Of a DNA stretch of 64,000 bases, positions 23,180-35,108 are shown one piece after another (position 1 is the stretch's first letter; each line of letters starts with the position of its first letter). This stretch comes from Tamarix chinensis. Taxonomy: Eukaryota > Streptophyta > Magnoliopsida > Caryophyllales > Tamaricaceae. The translations under genes were made by a program, and so were the position numbers. Under the pieces are notes generated by a model. It was not told the origin of the DNA, ran no database searches, and worked only from the letters and a program-made list of their open reading frames with translations. The stretch lies in NCBI GenBank assembly GCA_030549775.1, contig CM060175.1, forward strand, positions 11,430,455 through 11,494,454, read 5' to 3'.

Positions 23180-24760
23180 GTTCCCAAAGTTAAAATTCAA
23201 GGCCGGGGAAGTAGAGAAAAATGATGTAAGGAAAGGTGATATCGGCAGCTAACTCTATCGGAGTTGACATTACACTATCGAGGAATGCCCCCATAAAAGA
23301 GAGAAGAACTTGAACCCTAGCAGGTCTGTGCTAAAAAGATCGTTAAATGACTCGTGCATATGAATCTCGGACTCCCAAGTCATATATTATGCTCCATGAT
23401 TGCTCCAAATGATCTTCACAAGTGAAACCGAGCTCGTTTAGGTCCAACACACCATAGTGTCAACAAAAAGGTCTCTCCTTATAGGATAAAGAATCGTCAA
23501 GTTCGATCTCATCTAGTGTGATCGTGTGGGACAAATATGTGACGTACTTCCTCAGTTGAGAGATGTGGAAGGCGCTATGAACTCAAGCTAACTCTAGTGG
23601 ATGTGCTAGGTGGTATTCAAATTTGTCAACCCTATCAAGAATATCGTATGGACCAATGTATCTCAAGCCTAACTTACCCTCCTGACCAAATCTCTACACC
23701 CCTTTATTAGGTGAAACCCTCAATAGAACTCTATCCCCCACCTCAAATCCATCACTATGGTGTCACTAATATACATAGCTCTTCAAGAAACTGAAGGCTT
23801 CTCTCATTCAATCTTCTATCAACCAAACCTATTGAGTTGTCACCTCAATCATCTCTAGTCTAAGTACAACCATCTCATCGATGTCGCTGAAACATAAGGG
23901 TATCTGGAACTTGCGTCCATATAGTTCCCCAAAGGGTGCCATCCCTATACTAGCATGATAACTATTGTTTGACAATAACTCAACCAAATGTAGATGTTAT
24001 TAACTACCCTGAAAGTTTAAAAACATAAGCCAATAGTATATCCTCATATGGCTAAATTATCCTTTTAGTCTACATGTTCATAGCTTGGTGGATGGCAGTA
24101 CTCATCCTCAATCTCCTATCCATATCATCGTACAACTTCTCCCAGAAGTGTGAAATGAATCTTAAATCTCGATCAAAGACTATGTCGATAAGTGTACTAT
24201 TCCTACTCACAACAAACCTCGTATAAGCATCAGCAAGTTGATTTATACTCCAAGTCAACTTCATTAGCACAAACACTACTGACTTAGTCAACCTATTGAT
24301 GATCACCCAGATTGAGTCACACTCACCATGATTCCTCGGTAGTCCACTCATAAAATGCATCAAGATGGAGTCGCACTTACACCATGGAACATATAAGGGA
24401 AGGACTAACCCTATAGGCCTCTAGTGCTTGATTTAACCTTCTTAAAAGTCAAACACCTCAAAGCAAACTCTACTACCTCTATCATCATGCAAAGCCACAA
24501 GTAGATCCTCTAGAGATCCTTATACTAATTATACCCTCTAGGTTTGGTAAAATACGGTGTGCAAAGACCCTCCTCTAATATCCAATGCTTTAGATTAACG
24601 CAATTATAAGGTGCACACCAATAACCTCTGTAATGAATGCTACCATTCTCATAAACCTAAAATCCCTCAGTTTGACCATCCTAAATCTTCTGCCAAATCT
24701 TCTCAAGCTTAATATCCCTTGGATATCCCACTCAAATATCATCAAAAATCGTCAATGTAA
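23180..24760 (-). pseudogene. Integrase with C-terminal chromodomain, element A
   Basis: Minus strand: the catalytic core near 24363-24070 reads FMSGLPRNHGECDSIWVIINRLTKS, then VFDRDLRFISHFWEKL and STAIHQAMN; the family's conserved D before the WVIV..LTKSA segment is here N (VIINRLTKS), so a core residue is mutated. The GPY/F region near 23720-23600 reads KVSPNKGVERFGQEGKLGLRYIGPYDIL, then VHSAFHISQLRKYV near 23580-23540. A decayed chromodomain follows near 23430-23330 (IWSNHGA, MTWESE). The chromodomain would steer insertion to heterochromatin. Many stops elsewhere. Confidence 0.8.
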
Positions 24761-26040
24761 TCAATAAGGCACTGGTCTAGCCTCTAATCCTCCAGACTTG
24801 ATCAATTCAATCCTCATCTCATCAAACTCCTTCAGCAACCAACTAGACACCAAAAGGGCACCTAAGGAGTGTGACGTCTTACTATTCAAAGCATCTGCAA
24901 TGATATTTTTCTTACCCTTGTGGTAGGTCAACTCAATATCATAATCCTTTACCAACTCTAGCCATGTCATTTACCTAATGTTCAACTCCTTTTGAGTGAA
25001 TATATACTTGAGCCTCACTAAGTCCCACACAGATCATATCTTTAAATATTCAATGCGAAGATGAATGCTAATAAGTCCAAGTCATACGTTAGGTAGTTAT
25101 TCCTATGATACTTCAACTATCAAGAAACGCTACCACTATTGTTTAATGATAGATCAATACACACCCCAATCCAAGATTTAACACATCATTGCATACCTCA
25201 AACCCATTTAATCCCAATGGCAGTGTCAAAACTAGTGCAATAGTTAAATGTTGCTTCAAATCCTAAAATGCTCCCTCACATGCGTCATCCTAAAGAAATA
25301 TGGTCGTCTTCTTTAGGATATTCTTTAAGGGACAAATAACCTTTGATAAGTCCTTAACAAAGCGTATGTAGTACCAAACCAAACCTAGGAAACTATGAAC
25401 ATTAAGAATGCTAGTGGGTGCCTTCCACTCAGTCACTACCACAATCTTCTTTGAATCCATTACTCCTTTTGTTAACATAGCATGTCCTAAAAATGCACCC
25501 TCCTATAGCCAAAAATATCACTTAGAGAGTTTAGCATACAACTTATACTCTCTTAGGAGTCAAAAAATTATACTTAAGTAAAGTTCATGCTCCAATCTAC
25601 TCAAAGAGTACACAAAGATGTCATTTATAAAACCTACCACAAATTGATTGAGGAAAGGCTAAAAAATCATCATCATCAAGTCCATAGATGGTAGGCACAT
25701 TACTAAGTCCAAAAGGAATCACCATAAACTTATTATGCTTGTAGTGTTTCCTAAAATCTAGATTCATGATTTCTATTTCGGCGATGCACAACTGATGGTA
25801 ATCTAACATTAAGTGAATCTTTGAGAACCAAAGCACCTTGAGGATGATCAAATAGGTCATTAATCATCAGTAACAGATAGTAGTTCTTCACCATAAACAT
25901 GTTCAGACCTTGATAATCTATGCACAAATGAAGGATCTTATCCTTCTTCTTCACAAATCCTTCTCCTTCACAAACAAAATTGATGCTCGCCATGGAGACA
26001 CAGTTATATCGATGTACCCATGAGCAAATAAGTCTTCCAA
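24761..26040 (-). pseudogene. Reverse transcriptase-RNase H of element A
   Basis: Minus strand from right to left: FVKKKDKILHLCIDYQGLN (about 25950-25890), KNYYLL..INDLFD, LDYHQLCIAE, FMVIPFGLSNVPT (about 25730-25690), a degraded active box FINDIFVYS near 25630-25600 where family members have Y/F-V/I-DD, and SFLGLVWYYIRFVKDLSK near 25400-25350. RNase H ends near 24970-24860 with MTWLELVKDYDIELTYHKG then IIADALNSK, typical of Tekay/Del. The first catalytic Asp is Asn and stops are scattered, so it is inactive. Confidence 0.85.
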
Positions 26041-26770
26041 TTGCACCTTCAAATCCCTAAACTCTATCGGTGGCATCTAATATGGTGCCTTCAAAACTAG
26101 CTCCACCCTTGGCATTAAATTAATAGTGAAGTTTATCTCACATACCAGCAGCATCCTCGATATCTCCTTCAAAAACATGTTAGGAAATTCTCAAGAAACC
26201 AAAATATCCTCCAATGCTGGCATGTCCTTGTTCATCTCCCAAACTCCGCACAAATACACGGGGTAATCTCTTTGTACCAAAAATTATAAGTATGTGCATT
26301 TTTTACCTTTCTCCTAGGACTAGGCTTACTTCTCCTTAGGAGACCTAGCACCTTAAGGCTCCTACAACACAACTAGCTCCTATGAGCGATCTATCACCAC
26401 TTGGTATCGCCTCAACTTATCCATCCCTAGGGTAACATCAAAGTCCCAAAGGTCTAACTAAACCAAATCTACTAGGAAGTTTACCCTACCTATCTTTAAG
26501 GTCACGTCTTAGTAGAGCTTGCTACAATCCAATCTATCCACAAAAGGTAACATCACAAATGCAAATAAACTAGAAAAAGAAGCCAAAAAGCTCCAGCAAT
26601 AAAGGTAGTAGACACAAATGACAGAGATGCTCTAAAATCAAACAACACATAAGTCGGTAACAAGAGGATAGAGAACATACCTTAACCACATCTAGCAGGT
26701 AATTAACCTCTACTTGGCTAATGACATTCAGGAGCCACCTAGCTATAACCCCTAGTATCCTCCACAATAC
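26041..26770 (-). pseudogene. Protease region of element A
   Basis: Located between gag and reverse transcriptase on the minus strand. Near 26650-26570 a frame reads like VLFD.(R)ASLSFVSTTFI, the position of the family's LFDSGATHSFIS active site, though the DSG triad is lost (DFRAS). The linker to RT (26530-26100) is decayed. Confidence 0.55.
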
Positions 26771-28090
26771 CCTCTAGCTCCCTGAGTCTATCCTCCTCTC
26801 TAAAGAAATAGATGAGGCCCTTGTAGTAACCCCTCAGCCTCCCTAGGTTGTGCAATATCTGAGATAAGTTCCCTCTACTATTGGTGTTGGTAGGGTTACT
26901 AAAAGGATTGTTATTGAGATATTAGTGGTCTCTATTACTGAATATGGCCCAGCGAGCATTGGCACTCAAAAGACCAATGGCCCAACTAACCACACGTTCT
27001 ACACTAAATAGTAGTGCCCTAGCAGTCTCACCTTGGATGACCCTGAACACAAAAATGACAGACCCACATGTCTACCTATCATGTCGGAGTTGACCACTCT
27101 AAGACTAGATTTAACCCAACTATTAGAACCCCGATGGTCCGCCTCACCAAATCTGGATCCTACCAACTAAATCTTATGTCACTTTCTTCCCTTTTCCTAT
27201 AATAAAGGCCTACTCCTATACTAAAGTAGCAGCAATACAAAAAACGCTCTTACAATATGGCCAAGTTATGGAAATCCATGACAGCATGCATTCTTCAAAT
27301 GCTGAAACGAAGCCCCTACTTGAACTAATAGACCACCATCATCTCACTAGATACTATCTCTAATGCAAACATCAATAACTTTGTAAATAGGGAATGGTAT
27401 TACCTTATCGGCACGCTCCCATGAGTTATCTACATGAACTCATTCAACTTGTCCTTCTTAAGACTCTTAGGGTAAAACTTTATACATATAACTATCTTGA
27501 AGTCCTTCTAGGACATCAGTGGTCCTTCATGTGTATGACGACCTACCCACTAGGTGTTAGTAGCTTCTAAAATAAAACAAGCCTATAATGCTCTCCTTTC
27601 AAGTAGGTAGACATTAAATAGTTCCATATGTCCTATCTATGTCCTTGATCTATTTCTCAAGGATGATCAGGTCCTCATCATCGACGTATTCAAAAGATGA
27701 TGTCTAGTTACCCTCTAAAGCTAGTCCTCTCTAATACCCTCCTTTAGGTAATGCGGAGGTGGTGCTGGCAGATGAGGCAGAGGTGGATGTCTAACGAATT
27801 ATATGAATGCCTCAAAAGTATCCTCTAAACAATTAGGGTGATTATCAAGTGTCATGCTACACTAGTTGCAAGACAGAAAAAGTGTTAGGATATCCAATCT
27901 TAGATTACTAGCACACATTGCACATATGCATGTCAAATCTCGCCTAAGATACCAGTTCTTGATTCCTCATAAGTTAATCTAGGTTTTTGAAGAATCAAGT
28001 GTTTCTTAAAATGTAACATAAAATAATAAAATCATATAAGGGATCATTTGAAAATATAAATTTTGAAATGAAAAACATCGTAATCAAAAC
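26771..28090 (-). pseudogene. Gag of element A
   Basis: Minus strand: capsid remnants near 27720-27420 (a WVGRHTHEGPLMS.KDFK segment and KFYPKSLKKDKLNEFM) and a zinc knuckle region near 26990-26940 reading CRTCG.LGHWSFEC, a CCHC array of form CxxCxxxxHxxxxC. Upstream to 28090 is untranslated leader and primer site. The sequence is strongly decayed. Confidence 0.65.
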
Positions 28091-28094
28091 CAAA

Positions 28095-28106
28095 GCTTTG
28101 ATACTA
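28095..28106 (-). other. Primer binding site of element A (tRNA-Met type)
   Basis: Minus strand TAGTATCAAAGC, two changes from TGGTATCAGAGC, followed by TTTGG and lying 3 bases from the LTR end at 28110. Confidence 0.75.
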
Positions 28107-28109
28107 ACT

Positions 28110-28864
28110 TATAACACCTCAAATTTTACTACTGAAAAATTTTATTTTACATCAGAAGCATAGAACCAAAATAACTGGGTGTTATAGTTGATATAAGTGT
28201 GACTTATCATACCATCTTTACATCAGTTATAAGACAAAATCCAATTAAATCAAACTGAAGTTTGGATATTAACTCCGAGTATAATAATCTAAAATACAGG
28301 CAAAAGCGATAACATGCAGCTAAAAGTCCAAAAATGTATCCAGATAAAAACCATTATTTTGATAACATGACTTTATGTCCAAATCCTAGATACATAATAT
28401 CACTTTAACCCATATAGAGCATCATAAGCTGCAAAATCATCCTATAGGTTTTCATCGACCTACACACAGACATCAAGGCCATCTGCTTATAAGAATGAGC
28501 AGTCACCATGAAAAGGATGGCTAGTATCCTACATACTAAACAAGGTTACAATATTATTGAGCCAAGAATGTAGATAAATACACATGTTCTTAGTAGAGAA
28601 CAGGTACACGTGTGAGAAACGTAAAAAACTACAAGGTATCTATTGATCTAAGTATCATTATTAGGTATAATAATTTACAATATTTTATGTAGGGTGAGTT
28701 TAGGGACCCCCCCCACTATTCCTAAACTAGTTGAACGGTCTAAAGCACCTCTCAAAGAAAAAATACTTGAGCTACCATTAATGTGGTGGAATGGTTCCAA
28801 CACCTCTTAAAAAAAATACTCTAGAGCCATTATTCTTAGACTGAAGGAAACGTATAAAGCACCT
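28110..28864 (-). repeat. 5' LTR of element A, part 1
   Basis: Plus strand begins TATAACACCTC (decayed TGTAACACC) and aligns with 19337-20080. A run of nine C at about 28710 and two units of the CACCTC..GAGCCA array end it. Broken at 28865 by element B, whose 5-bp target duplication CACCT is 28860-28864. Confidence 0.75.
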
Positions 28865-31800
28865 TGTAACACCCCCATTTTTGCTACTAAAAATTTTTAT
28901 TTTTAAAACATTATAGAAGTAGAAATACAAATCCAACCTATGAAAAATGAGGTATTACTGTCGTATCTAACACAAGATATGCACCTCACTGTCTTCTTAC
29001 ACTAGCCACAAGGCTAAGTATCTGGCCAATCAAAACATAAGGAAACTAGAGTGAACACGAAACATTGGAGTTAAGAGAAGTCGATATTTATAACCTAGGG
29101 ACACATAGGCCCAAATCTATACAAGATACATATGAAGAAAATGATTAACTAAAGAAAATAAATTTCAATGGAATATACCATGGTCAAAGATAATAGAGAA
29201 ACGTCTTCAGGATTAGCCTATGCTCAACGACCCAACTATGCTAAGGGGAGGATGGACAATTCACTGGTTGTCCTTGGGAAACCTACAAAAATCCTCTTGT
29301 GCATGGGATTGAGTAGGGGATTGCAACAACAAACCCATCAGTACGCATACATATTGAGTAAACCAATATAAACCCTTATGCAGATCCTAGTATGAGAAAG
29401 ACCCACATGACATTCTCAAGGTTACAACTTACCAAAACATGCATGCAACTTTCCCACTATATCATTCACGTACATTCACATAGGTAATAAAATATATGAG
29501 TGGATCCCTTTAATCATGCTTAGTTAAAATCATGACAACATACTAGGGTATATAGGTTTTAACATGCATACTATCTACTCATAGATCATGTGATAATTCA
29601 TTAGAAAGATGCTCGAATATGGAAATGTACCACAATAGCCATTCAAGAGCAACATATGTTCATCACCAAATTCCAGGAAGTTGAGCATGAGTTGTACCAT
29701 AAATTCATAGCTTACTGATATGTGAGTACTTAAGCATTCATAGAGTAGGGCGTGTATCATGTTAGTAAATTATCCATAATCATGTAACAAGGGATGCCCA
29801 GTCACTTCCTCCCTAGATTTCATTCTGAATATTATTTTTCTTTAGGTAAAATAGAATTCTTTTACAAAATCCTTGAGCAATAAATGAGCACATAGTCATT
29901 TTACCCCAAGTTATTGAGTAACCCCATGATCTCTCAAGACCAAGGAAGTCATCCAAATAAGTGGATATAAAGACCTAGATCATGCCAAGGAACCTAGTAG
30001 ATATAAGGTCAGGTTCTTGCCAAAGTAACCTGATAGACATAAGTCCTAGCTCATGCAAAGGAACTTGGTGGACATAAGTCCAAGTTCCTACCAAAGTAAC
30101 CTAATGGACCTAAGTCCTAGAGCATGCCAAATAACCATCCTAGGTTCAATACACCCTTTAGTATTGATACCCCCTAATACATCATTAATATCCAAAGTAG
30201 AAAAAGTACTGGGCTCTAAGAGGATCCGAGCATCAACTAGGATCCCGCCAGAAGGCAAGACATTGGAAGGCAAACTAACCCTCGGTAGCTAATCAAGGAT
30301 AGAATAATCCAGACCTTTCATCGTTCTCATTCCAATTTTAAGTGACTAGTGCCTTATTTAGCTTGAAAATGTCATTTCACATAAGGGCCCATAGAAATAT
30401 CACACCAAGCAACAAGCCTTTTTATGTCAATACACTCATATAGAGTTCTCACATCTTCTAGTGTTCCCATTAGGGTCTCTTAGAGTGAAAATTCTAGATC
30501 ATGATCCATTATACCAAATGGTGGAATTAGTTAATGTTGATAACATCCATGATAGTTCAAGCCAATAATTGAATTTCTATTTATTACTTGTTCATAATTC
30601 AACTCTAGATCAAGATAAAGTTAAAGTCATAGTTCATTACCTAATCATAGTCTTACCCATTTATTAAATGATGTTCCAATCAATTTCCAAACTTCTAATA
30701 AGAGGTAAACTAGTGTCCAACCTAACTCACAATATTTATCTATTTAATTCAATAGCCAATTGATTTAGTAAATTCAGTTGACGGGTTTAACCCGAGACCC
30801 AAGACCACTGAGCCACAGACCAACCAGTCAATCAACTAACAAAACCAGTCGATTGTTATAAGAACCACTCAATTGGTTTGGTCAAACCAGTCGATGGGTT
30901 TAATTCAAGACAAAAACCACCAAATCCAAAAACCAACCAGTCGATTGGTCTAGTATACCAGTCGATCGATCTAGGTAAAAAGCGGACCTCGAAAACAGAA
31001 ATCATAAACAATTAAATTCCTTAACCTTTCCCAATTAAATTCGAACATTAATCTCAAATTATTCAAGGTTCTCAACAACCGGTATTCATAAATAGACATG
31101 CTACATACCATAATTATGCTAGGAATCGTGGCAAATTATTCTTACATTTTATGAACTTTGGTTAGGAAATCATGCATCACATTGTCTTCTTACTTAGCCA
31201 TCATGTAAAAATCTACTCCACATGTCACATATATCATTATCTCATAAGACACGCAAAATATCAAGGAAATTTTAAATCTAAAATCATAGATATGAGATTC
31301 TAGCAAAGGAGTCCTTAAACCAAGCTTCCTACCAATCCATTCATTCATTCTCTACTAACTACTTCAGGAACATTGACATCAATACTAATTAGGATATCAC
31401 AAACTCATAGCACATATACTATACTTACCCATACCATTTCTATAATAATAGGGAAGACATTGATTTGCCTTAAATGAGCTAAGCAACACACCAAAAAAGA
31501 ACAAGTCTCTCAAAATCTAAACCCCTTTCCTACACTAAAACATCTTTTAAGAAAATCTTAATTAAAAATTTATAAAACCCTTTTGAATTTGTGCAAGACA
31601 TTTAATAAAAGTGGAGACCTAGGTGAGGAAATGAGAGAAAACCCCCACCTTCCAAATGAGAAAATAGAGAGCACTAGAGATGAAAGCTAACCCTCACTCT
31701 TTTCCCCAATCTAACCCCGTATTGCTTAAAATGAAAATAATAAGGAGCTGAGGAAAGGATTAGAAGAGGAAAAGAAGATCAGAATGCAACCATAGAGAGC

Positions 31801-32634
31801 AGAATTGGCAAAGCAAGTGTGAAGGAAAATATAACAGTTAGGAGGTTAAGGAAGAAGAAAGAAAAATGGAGACTTTAAGTTTGAATAACTGAGGGTTTCT
31901 TTTAAAAGGAGAAGGGTGAGAGAGTGTATAAATAGAGATCCCCAAACTTCATTTTAAATCAAAATTTTGAAGTGTAAGCCTTAAGGGTTCAAAGCTGACA
32001 TTTTTACCTTGAGCTAAATTGATGAAACTATAGGGTTCTAGGTAATGTGCCTTGGGAAGTTTCGAACACAAGAAGAGAATGATGACAACGACGGATGAGA
32101 ATCAAAGTTCAAAAAATATACAGAGGTTGTAGAATAGATAATACGTTCATGAATCTTATAAAAGAGAAAGAAAATAAGGAAGAAGAATATAAATGAGATG
32201 AGGGCATGAAAGTGAACTCTAATGAATTCCTTCCTCGTGAATCCATTGAAAATAAATAAAACAGGTTATTCAGGTTCTGAAGTTTCATAAGAATTGGAAA
32301 TAGGTCATTCAAAACATAGTTATGATGCTATAAATGTTTTGGGGCAAGATTCACAAGGAAAGCCAAGTTCGAAGAACAACTAGGTCAATCAAACCAATCT
32401 ATTGGTTCATATGGTTTCAAAGCTCAAATTTAATGGACAAACTGATCGGTTGATACCTCCAATCAGATGACTGGTTTCTCGATAAAACCAAGTATTTTCC
32501 ACAATCTAGAACAAGCTCATCCAAGAACCATACCAATCTTAAACACACTTATAAAACAAGATCAAACACACTTTAATCATCATCAAGCACCTAGATTAGC
32601 ACACATTAAAGACCCTAAAAAGTTGTGTATTATA
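28865..32634 (-). repeat. 3' LTR of element B
   Basis: Starts TGTAACACCCCC, ends GTATTATA (decayed TATTACA) at 32634; 3770 bp. It contains a 71-bp tandem repeat (29981-30128) and clusters of the palindromic CCAGTCGATTGGTTT-like motif (30770-30975, 32395-32475). ORFs of 60-80 codons inside are chance. Confidence 0.85.
29981..30128. repeat. 71-bp tandem repeat in element B LTR
   Basis: CATGC(C)AAGGAAC.. recurs at 29981, 30052 and 30123, each unit with CAAAGTAACCT and GACATAAGTCCTAG. The same array appears in the other LTR at about 36313-36465, so it predates the insertion of B. Confidence 0.8.
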
Positions 32635-33640
32635 GTACTACCCCCTTAAAAGAGGCTTCATGCTTGAAGCATAAGAAATGCCTTAGACTCTAAGAAAAAA
32701 TAATGATCTTCAATGCATTCATGAGAGTCTTCTAATAATGATAGGGTTACCATTTTGTTAAGGGATTAGGCACACCAAGCTTGCATTATGCAACAAAGAT
32801 GACAACTAGTAGGCTGATAAGGAGGTAGGAGTGACAAAAAGCACTAAGGTTAAGGGCCTAGATCAGAAATGATGTGTTACTAGTGTCAAAGATCTATGGT
32901 GGCCAAAACAAGGAATATAAGTATCAATGGAGATTCTCCCTTGTTTTATATGGAGTGATACATGTATAAATATGATAATTAGCAAGGTATGGAAGCATAG
33001 ATATTCCTTATGGAAAGGAAATGTCGTTACCCCTAAAGGAACTTGTCACCAAAGGCACTCTTAGGAAGAGTGCAATAATTGGAAGGGGTATGATATCTTT
33101 GGCCAACCTTACTAGGGAAAAATAATGGTTAAGGATGCAATGAATTAAGAAAATAACAATTGACCATTAAGGGACTAGGAAACCTCTACCAAGCAATTAA
33201 CAACACAAGTTATAATATGATGCAACAGTGTCAAACAAGAGGTGTTGATAGTGTATGGGCACCAATGAGGAATAAAGGAAAAGTTTTGTTGAAGTTGAAG
33301 CACGACTTCTAATCGGGAATGAACATTATTTATTATAAAAAGGATAGTGATGTCAAGGGTAATCCATCGAAGATGCTCCATACCAACAAAAAGGAAGGGT
33401 TTAACTAAGAACTCATACAAATGAAGCAAATATCATTAATAACAACAAAAAGGATGAGGTTACTAACCCTTATAAGAGAAAGGTTCTTTCCAAACTGCAA
33501 GCAAAGCTACACTCAATAGTGTCAACAAAACATAGAAAGGTCACAAATGAGAATAAACCAAGTGTGAGAAACATCGATTGGGAATAGAAAGTTCAAAATC
33601 ATGGGGATCCAAGGGCTGTGACTCAGTCTCGCTTTCCTAA
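32635..33640 (-). other. Interior of element B downstream of gag, unidentified
   Basis: Begins with the polypurine tract (minus strand CTTTTAAGGGGGTAGTAC just before the LTR). No retroviral motif is recognised in the rest. An 84-codon minus frame at 33429-33175 shows nothing familiar. This is where pol would be expected, so pol has been lost. Confidence 0.5.
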
Positions 33641-34560
33641 ACACCAATCTTGGTATGGCGACACTCAAATTTCATGTGCCCCTATATAGCACAACCATAA
33701 CACCAAACCTGATATCCCTGACAATCTCTTTTGGTGTGGTACTTTATACATCCCTCATAGAAGTAGTACCTTCTCATGTAGTTCTTTTCACATCGGATTA
33801 TTCATCCTTTATACTAGTTGTCATAGGTATAAACCCTCTTGCCATCATAGGGATGCCTATTATCCTCCCTTTCTCACTTCCCTCTAGTCAACGTGCCTTA
33901 GAGATGGAGCTCACATTCTCCCTTGTATGCTTTCTTATACAGTTAATATAGGTCAAGTGGTGTGACTCCCATTAGTAGCTCTTGTAACCTAGTCTCAAGA
34001 CCTAAATAAAAATGATGCTTCTTCAATTCTTCGCTTGACTCCACCTCAGGTGAAAAATGAAGCAAGTCGCAAAACTTGTCATAGTACTCCTCAACAGGCA
34101 TGTTATTTTGACAAAGTACCAAAAATTCTTCATATCTCATGAGGCATAATTGCATAAGGTAGAAGCAAAGTCTCAGAGCTCTCGTGCATTGCTCTAATAA
34201 CTTAGATGTGTTGTCACTCATCCATAGCCCTTGCCGCCAGTAGTTTGCCTTACCTCACAAGTAGGAAGTTACAACGTCCACCATTTTTCTTTTTGGCCAC
34301 CCATACGTGGCAAACACAGACTCTAAGGTGTGTGCCCATTCCTCTAAGGTGTTTGGATCCTCGTAAATTTCAAGTGTTGGAATGTGGTGATGCAAGAATC
34401 TTCTTGATCATTCCTTTAGGGAATCCAACACAACAATAGTAAGTGGTGGTCGTGTCTCCTCTTGCTGTAGCTACCTTTCCAACTAGGCCCCAATGATTGC
34501 CATGTATTGCTCGATACGCTTGATACGATGAATTTTTTCCACCATCAATCACTTAAGGAA
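33641..34560 (-). pseudogene. Gag of element B
   Basis: Minus strand: near 34390-34260 an SKHLRGMGTHL..VCVCHVWVAKKK-like stretch fits the start of a gypsy capsid domain. The frame at 34221-33943 carries RYEEFLVLCQNNMPVEEYYDKFCDLLHFSPEV, then FYLGLETRLQELLMG, the conserved retrotransposon Gag segment. A CCHC zinc knuckle (CYGCAI.GHMKFEC) reads near 33705-33660. The protein would package RNA in particles. The 92-codon open stretch is the best preserved piece; stops lie either side. Confidence 0.75.
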
Positions 34561-35108
34561 GGGTTGATTCAAAACAAAAGTCAAGATAATCAGGTATAGG
34601 GCCCACATAACCATTCCACATTGCACATAAAAATGAATATTCCCAGCCCATCTCACTCACAGGTTATACTGGGTTTTAAAGGTCTTAGTGATATTCAACA
34701 ATGAATAAACGTTGAAAATTCACAAGGAGTCTTGAAGAAAGGAATTCAATTCCAAAACAACTTAATCTCAAAACAAGAATCACCAACCCCTAACCTAAGG
34801 TTTCAGCTAGGAAATTTAAAATTCTAAGAATTCTTAAAACAATGGCCTAACACAAATCTCATGGTATTCATTAAAGAGATTTAGGATGAAACACCTTTAA
34901 GAAAACCCATGAAACAATCTATGGTACCACCTCACACAATTTAAGTTTTAGGAAGAATTTTTGAAAATATTTAATGCCAACCAGTGGGGTTAGGTGAAAA
35001 TTTAAAATTATAATAAGGATTTTAGAAAACTCTGATACCAATATGTAGTATCAGCTTACTTATTATCAAAAGTAATGCATTTACTTGAAAAACTCTCTAA
35101 TACCAACC
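34561..35108 (-). other. Leader of element B with two primer-site-like sequences
   Basis: Minus-strand leader between the 5' LTR and gag. The primer site next to the LTR reads TTGGTATTAGAG (35095-35106). A second, nearly identical TTGGTATCAGAG copy lies at about 35031-35042, some 60 bp further inside. Both fit the initiator-Met tRNA. No coding signal. Confidence 0.55.

Larger units (their letters stand above)
19337..28864 (-). mobile_element. Element A: Tekay/Del-type chromodomain Ty3/gypsy retrotransposon
   Basis: Minus-strand element with 3' LTR 19337-23154, polypurine tract next to 23155, integrase with chromodomain, RNase H, reverse transcriptase, protease and gag, Met-tRNA primer site at 28095-28106, and the 5' LTR starting at 28110. 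The 5' LTR is interrupted at 28865 by element B and resumes at 39697. Its far end cannot be traced beyond about 39880, so no target duplication can be confirmed for A. The region left of A is pararetrovirus. Confidence 0.8.

Noticed and set aside
30053..30292. Opposed 79- and 61-codon ORFs around a repeated GGACATAAGTCC word
   Set aside because: They lie in the 71-bp tandem repeat of element B's LTR; no coding signal.
33655..33951. 98-codon plus ORF with hydrophobic stretches
   Set aside because: Antisense of the Gag zinc-knuckle region of element B.
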